64,000 bases of DNA from Paraglaciecola hydrolytica. Lineage in GTDB: Bacteria; Pseudomonadota; Gammaproteobacteria; Enterobacterales; Alteromonadaceae. Within the stretch, counting starts at the first letter, position 1; every line of letters begins with the position of its first letter. Below are positions 25,505 to 32,861 of the stretch, one piece after another. The notes beneath the pieces are model-generated. The model was not told where the DNA came from. It did not search any database and saw nothing but the letters and a program-made list of their open reading frames with translations. The stretch spans positions 707,184-771,183 of the forward strand of contig NZ_LSNE01000003.1 of NCBI RefSeq assembly GCF_001565895.1, in the 5' to 3' direction. The position numbers and the translations under genes are program-made.

Positions 25505-27637
25505 ATGCAAGGCTCTCGATTTACACTGTTACCTCTCACTTGTGCCGTTAGTTTAGCTTTAGGCAGTTTGTCTGCTGTAGCCAACGAAAACGCAACTGCT
25601 TCGAATGAGATAGAAAAAGTTACGGTAACGGGCAACTACACTGTCAGTGAAGTAATTGATACGGCAACAGGTTTAGGGCTTACTTTGCGTGAAACACCTC
25701 AATCGGTCAGCGTAATGACTGAGTTACGCATTCAAGATCAGGCCCTGGATTCAATTGTTGACACAGTGACCAACGCCGTTGGCGTATCGTCTAAAGAAGT
25801 CGATAAAATTCGCCATACTATTCGAGCACGTGGATTTGACGTAAACAGTTACCAAATCGACGGCGTGCCATTGTCTTGGAGTTTAGCTGGTGATTCTGGC
25901 GAAACCATTGTTGATGTATCTATCTATGAACGCGTGGAGTTTGTGCGTGGCGCGACTGGTCTATTAACCGGCGCAGGTGACCCTTCTGGCTCGATTAACT
26001 TAGTGCGAAAACACGCGGATAGCAGCGAATTTACCGGTTACGTTAACGCTGCAATTGGCAGTTGGAATAATCGCGAATTAACCACCGATCTGGCAAGTAG
26101 CCTGAATCAAGAGGGTTCGGTACGCGGGCGTATAGTGGCCAAATACGAGGATGGTGAGTCGTATGAAGATCTCTACGAAAACACCAAAGTAGTACTTTAT
26201 GGGGTGGTCGAAGCCGACTTATCGTCGAGCACCTTATTGCGTGTTGGTGCCAGTTACCAAAATAATGATCCTACCGCCCCAACCTGGGGGGCTTTACCGA
26301 CCTTTTTTACTGACGGTACGATGACAGACTGGGATGTATCCAAAACCACTGCCGCGCAATGGACTCAGTGGGAAACAACAGGCACCAACTTTTTTGCCAA
26401 TCTACATCACCAATTTTCGAATGGTATGGAATTGGTTATCAACTACAACAATCTTAAATACGAACAAAGTACTGAATTACTTTACCTCTTTGGCACCTTA
26501 GATAAAATCACCGGCGAAGGTCTTTCCTCTTGGCCTTACAAAAGTGAAGGGGAAAGTAAACAAGACAGTTTTGATATGCAGCTGAAAGGACAATACAAAT
26601 TCTTTGACGTTGAGCACGACTTTGTTATTGGTGCCTTGATTAGTGACCAAAGTGCCGATACCGTGACTTTTGCACCCTTGGATAATGCCTTTTTGCCCGT
26701 AGGTAACTTTTACCAATGGGACGGCGTGTTTCCTGAGCCAAATTGGTCAAATGAATCATCCATCGCCGAAGCCATGGATACCGAGCAAAAGGGAGTGTAT
26801 GGCGCAACACGTATTCACCTATCGGATGCCTTTAAAGTGATTGTGGGTGGTCGTATTGCTAGTTGGCAAAGAACCGGCGTTAGCTATGATACCGTAACGG
26901 ATTTTGGTGATACTGGTGTATTTATTCCTTACGCTGGCGCCTTATACGACTTAAACCAAACGTACCGTATTTATGCCAGTTACACAGAGATATTTCAGCC
27001 ACAAAACGCTCAAGATAGAAATGGCGACTACCTCGCTCCTAAAGAAGGCAAAAGTTATGAAATTGGCCTCAAAAGCACACACTTAAACGACCGTCTGCAC
27101 ACATCATTTGCGCTGTTTCGCATTGACCAAGATAACCTTGGACAGACAGACGTCGGTTATATCGTGCCCGGCACGGTGAATACCCAAGCTCAGTATGCAG
27201 CCCAAGGTACGGTGAGTGAAGGTTTTGAAATCGAAATCGTAGGTGAACCCATAGATGGTTGGAACATCAACGCTGGTTATACCCAATTTAACGCTGAAGA
27301 TGCCGGTGGAACAGAGGTTAATGCTGATCATCCACGCAAACAATTTAAATTATTCACCACTTACAACTTACTCGACCTGCTACCCGCCTTAACCATTGGA
27401 GGTGGCCTCAACTGGCAAGATGATACTTATTCTGAAAACGGCACAATCCGTATTGACCAAGATGCTTACACAGTAGTGAATTTAATGGCCAAATATGCCA
27501 TTAACGAACGGACTCAAGTTCAATTAAACCTGAATAATCTGTTAGACGAGAAGTATTACAGCCAAATTGGATTTTTTGATCAATATCGTTATGGTGCACC
27601 TAAAAACGTGACCCTTAACCTGCAATACCATTTTTAA
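25505..27637 (+). CDS. TonB-dependent siderophore receptor (FhuE/FpvA-like)
   Basis: 710 aa from the ATG at 25505. It has a signal peptide (LTCAVSLALGSLSAVA), TonB box EKVTVTG, plug domain (LRETPQSVSVMTELRIQDQ, TIRARGFDVNSYQIDGVP, ERVEFVRGATGLLTGAGDPSGSI) and a C-terminal barrel ending LNLQYHF. The plug motifs are those of hydroxamate/pyoverdine-type ferric-siderophore receptors. A GTG at 25493 is an alternative start; AAAAGG stands upstream of both. A Fur box at 25451 and the divergent PepSY reductase-like protein support iron-siderophore uptake. The exact siderophore cannot be told. Confidence 0.9.
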   Translation: MQGSRFTLLPLTCAVSLALGSLSAVANENATASNEIEKVTVTGNYTVSEVIDTATGLGLTLRETPQSVSVMTELRIQDQALDSIVDTVTNAVGVSSKEVDKIRHTIRARGFDVNSYQIDGVPLSWSLAGDSGETIVDVSIYERVEFVRGATGLLTGAGDPSGSINLVRKHADSSEFTGYVNAAIGSWNNRELTTDLASSLNQEGSVRGRIVAKYEDGESYEDLYENTKVVLYGVVEADLSSSTLLRVGASYQNNDPTAPTWGALPTFFTDGTMTDWDVSKTTAAQWTQWETTGTNFFANLHHQFSNGMELVINYNNLKYEQSTELLYLFGTLDKITGEGLSSWPYKSEGESKQDSFDMQLKGQYKFFDVEHDFVIGALISDQSADTVTFAPLDNAFLPVGNFYQWDGVFPEPNWSNESSIAEAMDTEQKGVYGATRIHLSDAFKVIVGGRIASWQRTGVSYDTVTDFGDTGVFIPYAGALYDLNQTYRIYASYTEIFQPQNAQDRNGDYLAPKEGKSYEIGLKSTHLNDRLHTSFALFRIDQDNLGQTDVGYIVPGTVNTQAQYAAQGTVSEGFEIEIVGEPIDGWNINAGYTQFNAEDAGGTEVNADHPRKQFKLFTTYNLLDLLPALTIGGGLNWQDDTYSENGTIRIDQDAYTVVNLMAKYAINERTQVQLNLNNLLDEKYYSQIGFFDQYRYGAPKNVTLNLQYHF

Positions 27638-27941
27638 GTTGTGTTTGGCTATAGGGTTGTCGGATAGCAGCAACCCTATAGTAAACTCGCTGAATACAAA
27701 TTAACCGTGCTCAATGCAAGATTCGTTTAATCATCCTCATTTGCGACTGAAAAGTGCATTGCAGATTACCTTCCGCTAATTTAAAGCTAAACGAAATCAT
27801 CCAAAGACTTTTCCTCTATTTGCTTTACACATAAAGAGCGATAAGCTGTTTAGCGCTATCAAACCTCTTTACCTAAGGCTGTACATAAATTCGTAAATTT
27901 GTGCACGCTAGGTTAAGTAGATCGTATTGGATACTTATACT
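27638..27941. other. Intergenic region after siderophore receptor with hairpin
   Basis: A hairpin TATAGGGTTG (27650-27659) / CAACCCTATA (27671-27680) with an 11-nt loop follows the receptor by 12 bp. It has no T-run, so it is a weak terminator or 3'-end stabiliser. Nothing was recognised in the remaining 260 bp. Confidence 0.5.
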
Positions 27942-28703
27942 ATGTCCGTCATCGACAACTTTGTCGCCCCTCCCTGCCATGAGCACATAAAGATCTTGTG
28001 GCAGGACGAACATATTTTACTGATCAATAAACCCAGCGGTTTACTCAGTTTATCGGGCAAAAATCCGCTGAATAAAGACTCGGTCCACCATCGTTTAGTA
28101 GAGCAGTTTCCCACTGTTACTCTTGCTCATCGCTTAGATTTTGGGACTTCGGGCATTATGTTGTTGGCTAAAAGCAAAGAAGTGAATGCCCAATTAACCA
28201 AGCAGTTTCAACAGCGCACTGTGATCAAACGTTACGAGGCGATATTAGCCGGTCATGTGCTTGAAGATTCTGCTTGTATCGAGCTCAGCATTGCCAAAGA
28301 TCCAAGCAATTTTCCGCGCCTTAAAGTATGTGAATTAACAGGCAAACCAGCTTCCAGCCATTATCGAGTAGTAGAGCGTTTGCAAAACCCTGAATCAACT
28401 CGTGTATTGTTTACGCCTTTGACTGGCCGCACTCATCAATTGCGTATTCACAGCCAAGCCATACAACATCCTATATTAGGCTGCGATCTTTACGGCACAA
28501 CAGAAACTCAGGCTATGTCACCAAGATTACTACTGCACGCGGTTGAACTGGAGTTTTTACATCCACAAACCAATGAAGCAATGAAAATCACCTGCCCCAG
28601 CCCTTTTGACGCACTATATAAGCAAACAAAGTTTCAAACAGCTAACCACACCGCCTCAGTGTTTTGCAATGTCTCAGGAGGCATAAGGTCTTGCCACCAA
28701 TAA
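27942..28703 (+). CDS. rluA: RluA-family RNA pseudouridine synthase
   Basis: 253 aa from the ATG at 27942 (an in-frame TTG at 27927 is less likely). Motifs: ILLINKPSGLLSLSG, LAHRLDFGTSGIMLLAK with catalytic Asp66, VIKRYEAILAGHV, and PLTGRTHQLRIHSQAIQHPILGCDLYG. These belong to the RluA branch, which modifies 23S rRNA U746 and tRNA position 32 in E. coli; RluA there is 219 aa. The exact target site cannot be known from sequence. Its last 70 bases overlap the 3' end of the convergent metallo-beta-lactamase-fold gene. Confidence 0.85.
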   Translation: MSVIDNFVAPPCHEHIKILWQDEHILLINKPSGLLSLSGKNPLNKDSVHHRLVEQFPTVTLAHRLDFGTSGIMLLAKSKEVNAQLTKQFQQRTVIKRYEAILAGHVLEDSACIELSIAKDPSNFPRLKVCELTGKPASSHYRVVERLQNPESTRVLFTPLTGRTHQLRIHSQAIQHPILGCDLYGTTETQAMSPRLLLHAVELEFLHPQTNEAMKITCPSPFDALYKQTKFQTANHTASVFCNVSGGIRSCHQ

Positions 28704-29659
28704 CCATGTTGCTCAACACCCAATGCTAGATTACCAAGACTCACCACAGCACCAAATTGAGGAGTGATTAAAGGTACATCATAAGTCTCAGCGGCATTAG
28801 CTAAACGCTGCAAGGGTTCATACCAAGCATGCATGGCTAAATCAAAGCTGCTGTTATGTATCGGTAGCATAAAACGAGCTTTTAAGTCTAAATGGGCCCG
28901 TAAGCTTTGCTCTGGTTGCATGTGTATATCAGCCCACATTTCATCATATGCACCGGTTTCGATTAAAGACAGATCAAAGCCACCAAAATGACTACCAATT
29001 TCAGCAAAGCCACGAAAATACCCACTGTCACCACTGAAAAAGATCTTGCGGCGGCTCGATTCGATGACAAAGGAAGCCCATTTGGTTTGGTTTTTATCAA
29101 ACAAACCGCGGCCAGAAAAATGCTGGGCTGGGGTGGCATGCAAGGTCAGCGAACCTAAACTTACTTGCTGCCACCAATCGAGCACCACAATCTTGTTTGC
29201 AGGGATGCCAAAACGCCGTAAATGTTGGTCTACCCCAGTTGGCACAACAAACATGGCAGTTTTGGCAGCCAAGGCTCTAATACTGGCTTTATCCAAATGG
29301 TCGTAGTGGTCATGACTAATTAACACCACATCAAGTCGGGGTAGTTCAGCAACGGTGAGTGGCAAGTTGTGAAAACGTTTGGGTCCTACAAATTGTAGAG
29401 GAGAGGCACGTTTGGAAAACACCGGATCGGTTAAGACAAACTGACCATCCAACCGCATTAATACCGTGCTATGGCTGATTTTCACCAAAATATCGTGATC
29501 ACCAGATAAATCAGGCTGTTGCACAGGCAACAGTGTAATAGGAGTTTTATCGGCTACTTTTTGCGTCAGATAACGCCACAAAACACGGCCAAAGGTAGCA
29601 TTGGCGTCTTTTGACTTGGGTAAATTGTGCGATGTTTTAGCGTACATTGATTTAGTCAT
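28634..29659 (-). CDS. Metallo-beta-lactamase-fold hydrolase (NAPE-PLD / RomA-like)
   Basis: 341 aa. Signature VVLISHDHYDHLD (HxHxDH zinc motif), PTGVDQHLRRFGI, TPAQHFSGRGLFDKN, IFFSGDSGYFRGF and MLPIHNSSFDLAMHAW supply the remaining metal ligands. The pattern ISHDHYDHLD with SGRGxxD is that of the NAPE-phospholipase D-like / RomA subgroup. The start has AAAAGGG 7 nt upstream. A TetR gene is divergent with a clear operator between, so this hydrolase is its likely target. Substrate unknown; lipid or detoxification roles are both possible. Confidence 0.85.
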   Translation of the reverse strand: MTKSMYAKTSHNLPKSKDANATFGRVLWRYLTQKVADKTPITLLPVQQPDLSGDHDILVKISHSTVLMRLDGQFVLTDPVFSKRASPLQFVGPKRFHNLPLTVAELPRLDVVLISHDHYDHLDKASIRALAAKTAMFVVPTGVDQHLRRFGIPANKIVVLDWWQQVSLGSLTLHATPAQHFSGRGLFDKNQTKWASFVIESSRRKIFFSGDSGYFRGFAEIGSHFGGFDLSLIETGAYDEMWADIHMQPEQSLRAHLDLKARFMLPIHNSSFDLAMHAWYEPLQRLANAAETYDVPLITPQFGAVVSLGNLALGVEQHGYWWQDLMPPETLQNTEAVWLAV

Positions 29660-29687
29660 TTTGATGCCCTTTTGCCAAACACAAATA

Positions 29688-29709
29688 AACTACACTGTGT
29701 AGTGTAGTT
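29688..29709. promoter_or_regulatory. Predicted TetR operator palindrome
   Basis: AACTACACT-GTGT-AGTGTAGTT: perfect 9-bp arms around a 4-bp centre, in the 116-bp gap between the hydrolase and the TetR-family gene. Position and symmetry fit a TetR dimer site controlling both genes. Confidence 0.75.
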
Positions 29710-29775
29710 ATAATAATGAAAAAGTAAACTGATTAGTGTAATATTTTTGTAAGTTCGAAATTGAGGCCTAAAGTT

Positions 29776-30384
29776 GTGGAAAATCTAAGTCGGTCTGAGC
29801 AAAAACGGCAGGACATATTGTTAGCCGCATTAGCGGAATTTAAAGATAAAAGTTTTGCTGGCGCCAGCATGGACGCCATTGCCGAAAGGGCAAATGCCTC
29901 TAAACGCACGGTTTATAATCATTTTGCTAGCAAAGAATTATTGTTTCAGGCTGTCATGGAATCTTTTTGGCAACAGAGTAAACGCGTTGCCAACCAGCAA
30001 TTTGATGCCACGCAACCGGTGGAAGAACAACTAGAAATCATTGCTTCTGCCATGTGGGATCTGTATCTGCAATCTGACTTTATCGAAAAAGCACGCGTGC
30101 TCATGGCTGAATTTATTCGCCAACCGCAAATGATGGATCAGGTTATTCAGCAAGTTAACGATCAAGAACAAGGTCTACCACGATTTTTACAACAAGCTAA
30201 TGCCAGTGGTGCGTTAAAGATCAGTGATTTAAAAGTAGCCGAAACTCAATTTTGGGGTTTGTGTAAAGCCTTTGCTTTTTGGCCAGTATTGTTCCAGTTA
30301 CATGATTATCGCGAGCAACGCCAAATGATTATTAAAAGTAACGTGGCAATGTTTGTGCAGCATTATCAACATAAATCAACTTAA
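29776..30384 (+). CDS. TetR/AcrR-family transcriptional regulator
   Basis: About 202 aa. N-terminal HTH: KRQDILLAALAEFKDKSFAGASMDAIAERA continues into ASKRTVYNHFASKELLFQAV (landmarks given by their ends). The C-terminal ligand domain resembles the TetR_C_33/AefR-like type (VARVLMAEFIRQPQMM-like segment near 110). Two non-ATG starts are possible: GTG at 29776 with GAGG 9 nt upstream, preferred, or TTG at 29761. It is divergent from the metallo-hydrolase with an operator palindrome between, so autoregulation and repression of the hydrolase are likely. Inducer unknown. Confidence 0.85.
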   Translation: MENLSRSEQKRQDILLAALAEFKDKSFAGASMDAIAERANASKRTVYNHFASKELLFQAVMESFWQQSKRVANQQFDATQPVEEQLEIIASAMWDLYLQSDFIEKARVLMAEFIRQPQMMDQVIQQVNDQEQGLPRFLQQANASGALKISDLKVAETQFWGLCKAFAFWPVLFQLHDYREQRQMIIKSNVAMFVQHYQHKST

Positions 30385-30481
30385 GTACTTCTCTGAGACA
30401 TGAGGACAGATTGGTGAAAAATTCTAGCAATGTTAATGTTGGCTTAAGCAAAAATACGTGGTCAGGAAAATAACTACATCA

Positions 30482-31498
30482 ATGGATAAGCTAGGATCGT
30501 CTGCTAATCAGCAACTACAGCTTTTTCTCAAGTCTCTCGAGAATAAGATTGTTATGGCGCGTAATCGTGATGAGCTTACAGCCATACTGCATCAAATCGA
30601 GTCCTTCGGCCGCCCGCTAAAATACGACAACAGTCGCTACTGGTTTAGTTTGTTGGGGGCTTTGTTAGTTGCAGGTGTAAGCTTTTTTTATCTAAATGAA
30701 AATCCTCAAACGCCAGTTGTTATGTGGTTACTAGGCCTGTCAGGCATAACGGTTTTAGTGTTTGCCGTATTGATTTTTATGCGTCGTAGCAAAATAAGTA
30801 GTTTGTCCGATGCTTTATATCTGCGAGACGTCTACCTAGATAACAACTGGCAACATGAGCCCTTCCATGGCAAAAGACTGGCCGCCCAATTAGCTCAGCA
30901 ATTTAATGAATTTAAACGAGGTAATCACTTACGTGAAATTCAATGGTTAGTTAAAGGTCATTATCAAGGGCAAGAACACCAATTTGAATATCATGCCTAC
31001 ACCTTTCACTACGTTGATCGGCGCACCGTTAGTACGACCGATTCCAAAGGCCGCCATCGTACTCGTACCGTTTATGACCATCATTACCGTTATGGGCTGT
31101 ATTTACCCTTTGAATTTGTTAGCGGCATTACCATTTCCTCTAGCTGGTTTGGCAGTTTTTTTGGTAGCACTTATAAACCGGCATCCACAGAATTTAATCG
31201 CCGTTTTAAAGTGAATGCCCACAGTGAAATGGCCGCGGCAAAATTTCTCAAACCGGCGGTAGTGGTTGAATTAGAAGATCTAGGCAAAGAGTTAACAGGG
31301 CTAAATTTAGAGTTCAGCTCACTTGGGCAATTATGTATGTCATTTACCCCCAATATTTGTAAATGGCAGCGCCAACATGGTTTAGATGAGCCCGCGGCAT
31401 TTTTACGTGAAATTAAACAAAATCAAAAAATCCCCTTACTTCAACAAACACTGCAACGCATTCACACTTTGCTGCGTCACAGTGACAATAACTTTTAA
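30482..31498 (+). CDS. DUF3137-like membrane protein, partner of LemA
   Basis: About 338 aa. A coiled N-terminus, two membrane spans (about residues 53-100: YWFSLLGALLVAGVSFFYL and VVMWLLGLSGITVLVFAVL), then a large soluble domain with EFEYHAYTFHYVDRRTV-type beta strands and a SSWFGSFFGSTYKPASTEFNRRF segment resembling DUF3137. The family often precedes lemA, as here (15-bp gap). Start is uncertain: ATG 30482 or GTG 30458, both with poor ribosome sites. Function unknown; perhaps envelope stress or membrane maintenance with LemA. Confidence 0.7.
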   Translation: MDKLGSSANQQLQLFLKSLENKIVMARNRDELTAILHQIESFGRPLKYDNSRYWFSLLGALLVAGVSFFYLNENPQTPVVMWLLGLSGITVLVFAVLIFMRRSKISSLSDALYLRDVYLDNNWQHEPFHGKRLAAQLAQQFNEFKRGNHLREIQWLVKGHYQGQEHQFEYHAYTFHYVDRRTVSTTDSKGRHRTRTVYDHHYRYGLYLPFEFVSGITISSSWFGSFFGSTYKPASTEFNRRFKVNAHSEMAAAKFLKPAVVVELEDLGKELTGLNLEFSSLGQLCMSFTPNICKWQRQHGLDEPAAFLREIKQNQKIPLLQQTLQRIHTLLRHSDNNF

Positions 31499-31513
31499 AC
31501 TTAAGGACTTTAT

Positions 31514-32083
31514 ATGGAAGGTAGCATAGTATTTTTAGTCATTGTTGGCATAGTGATCCTAAGTGTAATCATCATTTATAACGGTATTATTAGCCGTGCT
31601 AATGCCGCTCAGCGCGCCTGGGCCAACGTGATTACTCAGGAGAGACAAAAAAACAAAATCATTCCCCAGTTACAAGCCGTCACTGAGCAGTACCAACAAT
31701 TTGAATCAGGTGTACAAGAAAAAATCGCCGCCTTACGCAGTGCTTTAGGGGGTTTAAATAGTGACAAGATGGATACAAACAAACTGGCAGAAGTAGAAAG
31801 CGCCACCCTTAATTTAATCCAAGGCATGCATATCGCGGTAGAAGCCTACCCCGAGCTCAAAGCCAATGAAATGTTTGGCAAATTAATGCGTGAAATTACC
31901 GAACAACAAGAAAATATTGGCGCGGCCATTCGTATTTTTAATCAAAATGTTGAAGCTTTTAATAACGGCATTGAAGTCTTCCCCAATTCAATGGTTAACA
32001 GCCTGCTCAACAAAAAAGTCAAACTAAATACCTTTAACGACAGCGAAGCCGAAGCAGGTTTTGACTATAAACCGAATTTTTAA
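31514..32083 (+). CDS. lemA: LemA family protein
   Basis: 189 aa; an N-terminal membrane span (IVFLVIVGIVILSVIIIYNGI) then a helical LemA domain with YNGIISRANAAQRAWANV and SATLNLIQGMHIAVEAYPELKANEMFGKLMREITEQQENIGAAIRIFNQNVEAFNNGIEVFP as landmark region (residues about 95-155). AAGGA precedes the ATG. The domain order and the conserved AYPELKAN are typical. The C-terminus DYKPNF ends in TAA at 32081-32083, and the integron cassette begins at the very next base, so the protein is intact despite the insertion. Confidence 0.9.
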   Translation: MEGSIVFLVIVGIVILSVIIIYNGIISRANAAQRAWANVITQERQKNKIIPQLQAVTEQYQQFESGVQEKIAALRSALGGLNSDKMDTNKLAEVESATLNLIQGMHIAVEAYPELKANEMFGKLMREITEQQENIGAAIRIFNQNVEAFNNGIEVFPNSMVNSLLNKKVKLNTFNDSEAEAGFDYKPNF

Positions 32084-32159
32084 CGCAAAGCTTTGGGGCG
32101 GCTGGAGCCCAGCGTAAGCCGTCCCATCCGCTTTAGTGGCGACTATAGCCTTGTTATGC
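32084..32159 (-). other. attC: attC recombination site of the cassette
   Basis: About 76 bp. Outer boxes GCATAAC and GCG^TT; inner AAGGC/GCTTT pair; central imperfect stem of GGGACGGCT with AGCCGCCCC around a short loop. The cassette ORF stop TAA lies inside the first outer box, as is common in integron cassettes. Imperfect pairing and extrahelical bases fit a folded single-strand substrate for an integrase. Confidence 0.75.
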
Positions 32160-32657
32160 ATTTTGAATGGGAATATGAATTTGCCCAACCAGCGTATCTG
32201 CATCTTCCCACCCAATACTGACATCATTACCAACAACCCAAAGGTAACCTGATTCACTGCTTGAATAGTTCTGCGTTGTAAATCTGATTGATATCACTTC
32301 GCCGCTTTCAAACAGTGGGTATTTCCCTCTAGGGAATTCCACCTTGAACTTCTTGTACTCATCTTCGAAGGCTGATAGCGCGTAGCCAAGCTCTGCCTCA
32401 TCCAGATCCTGCGCCCTGTTCACAAGATCTGGCGCTGAAAATTCAATATGTGCCAAATAGCCAAACTTTAAGATTAGCCGCCGCCACTTCCAAGGATCAT
32501 TTGGCGCGGATTCCCTAATCTTTTGGTTTCCTTCCCAGTTGTAGTAATCAATATCCAGCACACAACTACGCGCATTCCCATCTGAAAATGACACGTTGAT
32601 TCCACGAAGCGAGCTGTCATGAAAGTACAGGTTTTCAAGCTCTTTGGTGATGCTCAT
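32154..32657 (-). CDS. Hypothetical protein encoded by integron cassette
   Basis: 167 aa, acidic, soluble, no signal peptide or membrane span. N-terminal FHDSSLRGINVSF and LDIDYYNWEGN, then a WKWRRLILKFGYL segment and a C-terminal beta-rich SGYLWVVGNDVSIGWED. The first half looks like an alternating-strand fold as in some small immunity-type proteins, but I cannot assign a family. Start codon 17 bases inside the cassette boundary and stop within attC: the normal layout for a cassette ORF. No promoter of its own is obvious; GH20-operon read-through on the same strand could express it. Confidence 0.75.
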   Translation of the reverse strand: MSITKELENLYFHDSSLRGINVSFSDGNARSCVLDIDYYNWEGNQKIRESAPNDPWKWRRLILKFGYLAHIEFSAPDLVNRAQDLDEAELGYALSAFEDEYKKFKVEFPRGKYPLFESGEVISIRFTTQNYSSSESGYLWVVGNDVSIGWEDADTLVGQIHIPIQNA

Positions 32658-32861
32658 TGAACTCGCCTAAATGCATAACAATTTATTAGACGACAAACTG
32701 GGGTGATCAAACACGACAATTTGTCCGATATTATCCAGGCTAGTTTTTTATACTGCCTATAGGTTTCTCTTTTATAAACACTTTTCAGTTTTTGTGCAAA
32801 ACAACTTTGTCGAATGACGACATTTGTCGTTGCTCTGCTCTCATAGGATGCCATCAGGCAG

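Larger units (their letters stand above)
32084..32678 (-). mobile_element. Solitary integron gene cassette (595 bp)
   Basis: Read on the minus strand, the element starts after a G^TT core in G^TTATGC (32679^32678), carries one ORF, and ends with an attC site closing on GCG^TTAAAA (32084^32083). In the circular form the attC arm GCATAAC (32159-32153) would pair exactly with GTTATGC rebuilt from the two ends, the defining cassette signature. Removing it restores ATTG^TTAAAA, a host site with the preserved GTT core. No integrase gene or second cassette is nearby, so this looks like insertion at a secondary site. Confidence 0.8.

Noticed and set aside
32679-32861. A second attC site on the other side of the cassette
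   Set aside because: TTAGAC and TTGTCG pieces look superficially similar, but no paired outer boxes or central stem could be found.
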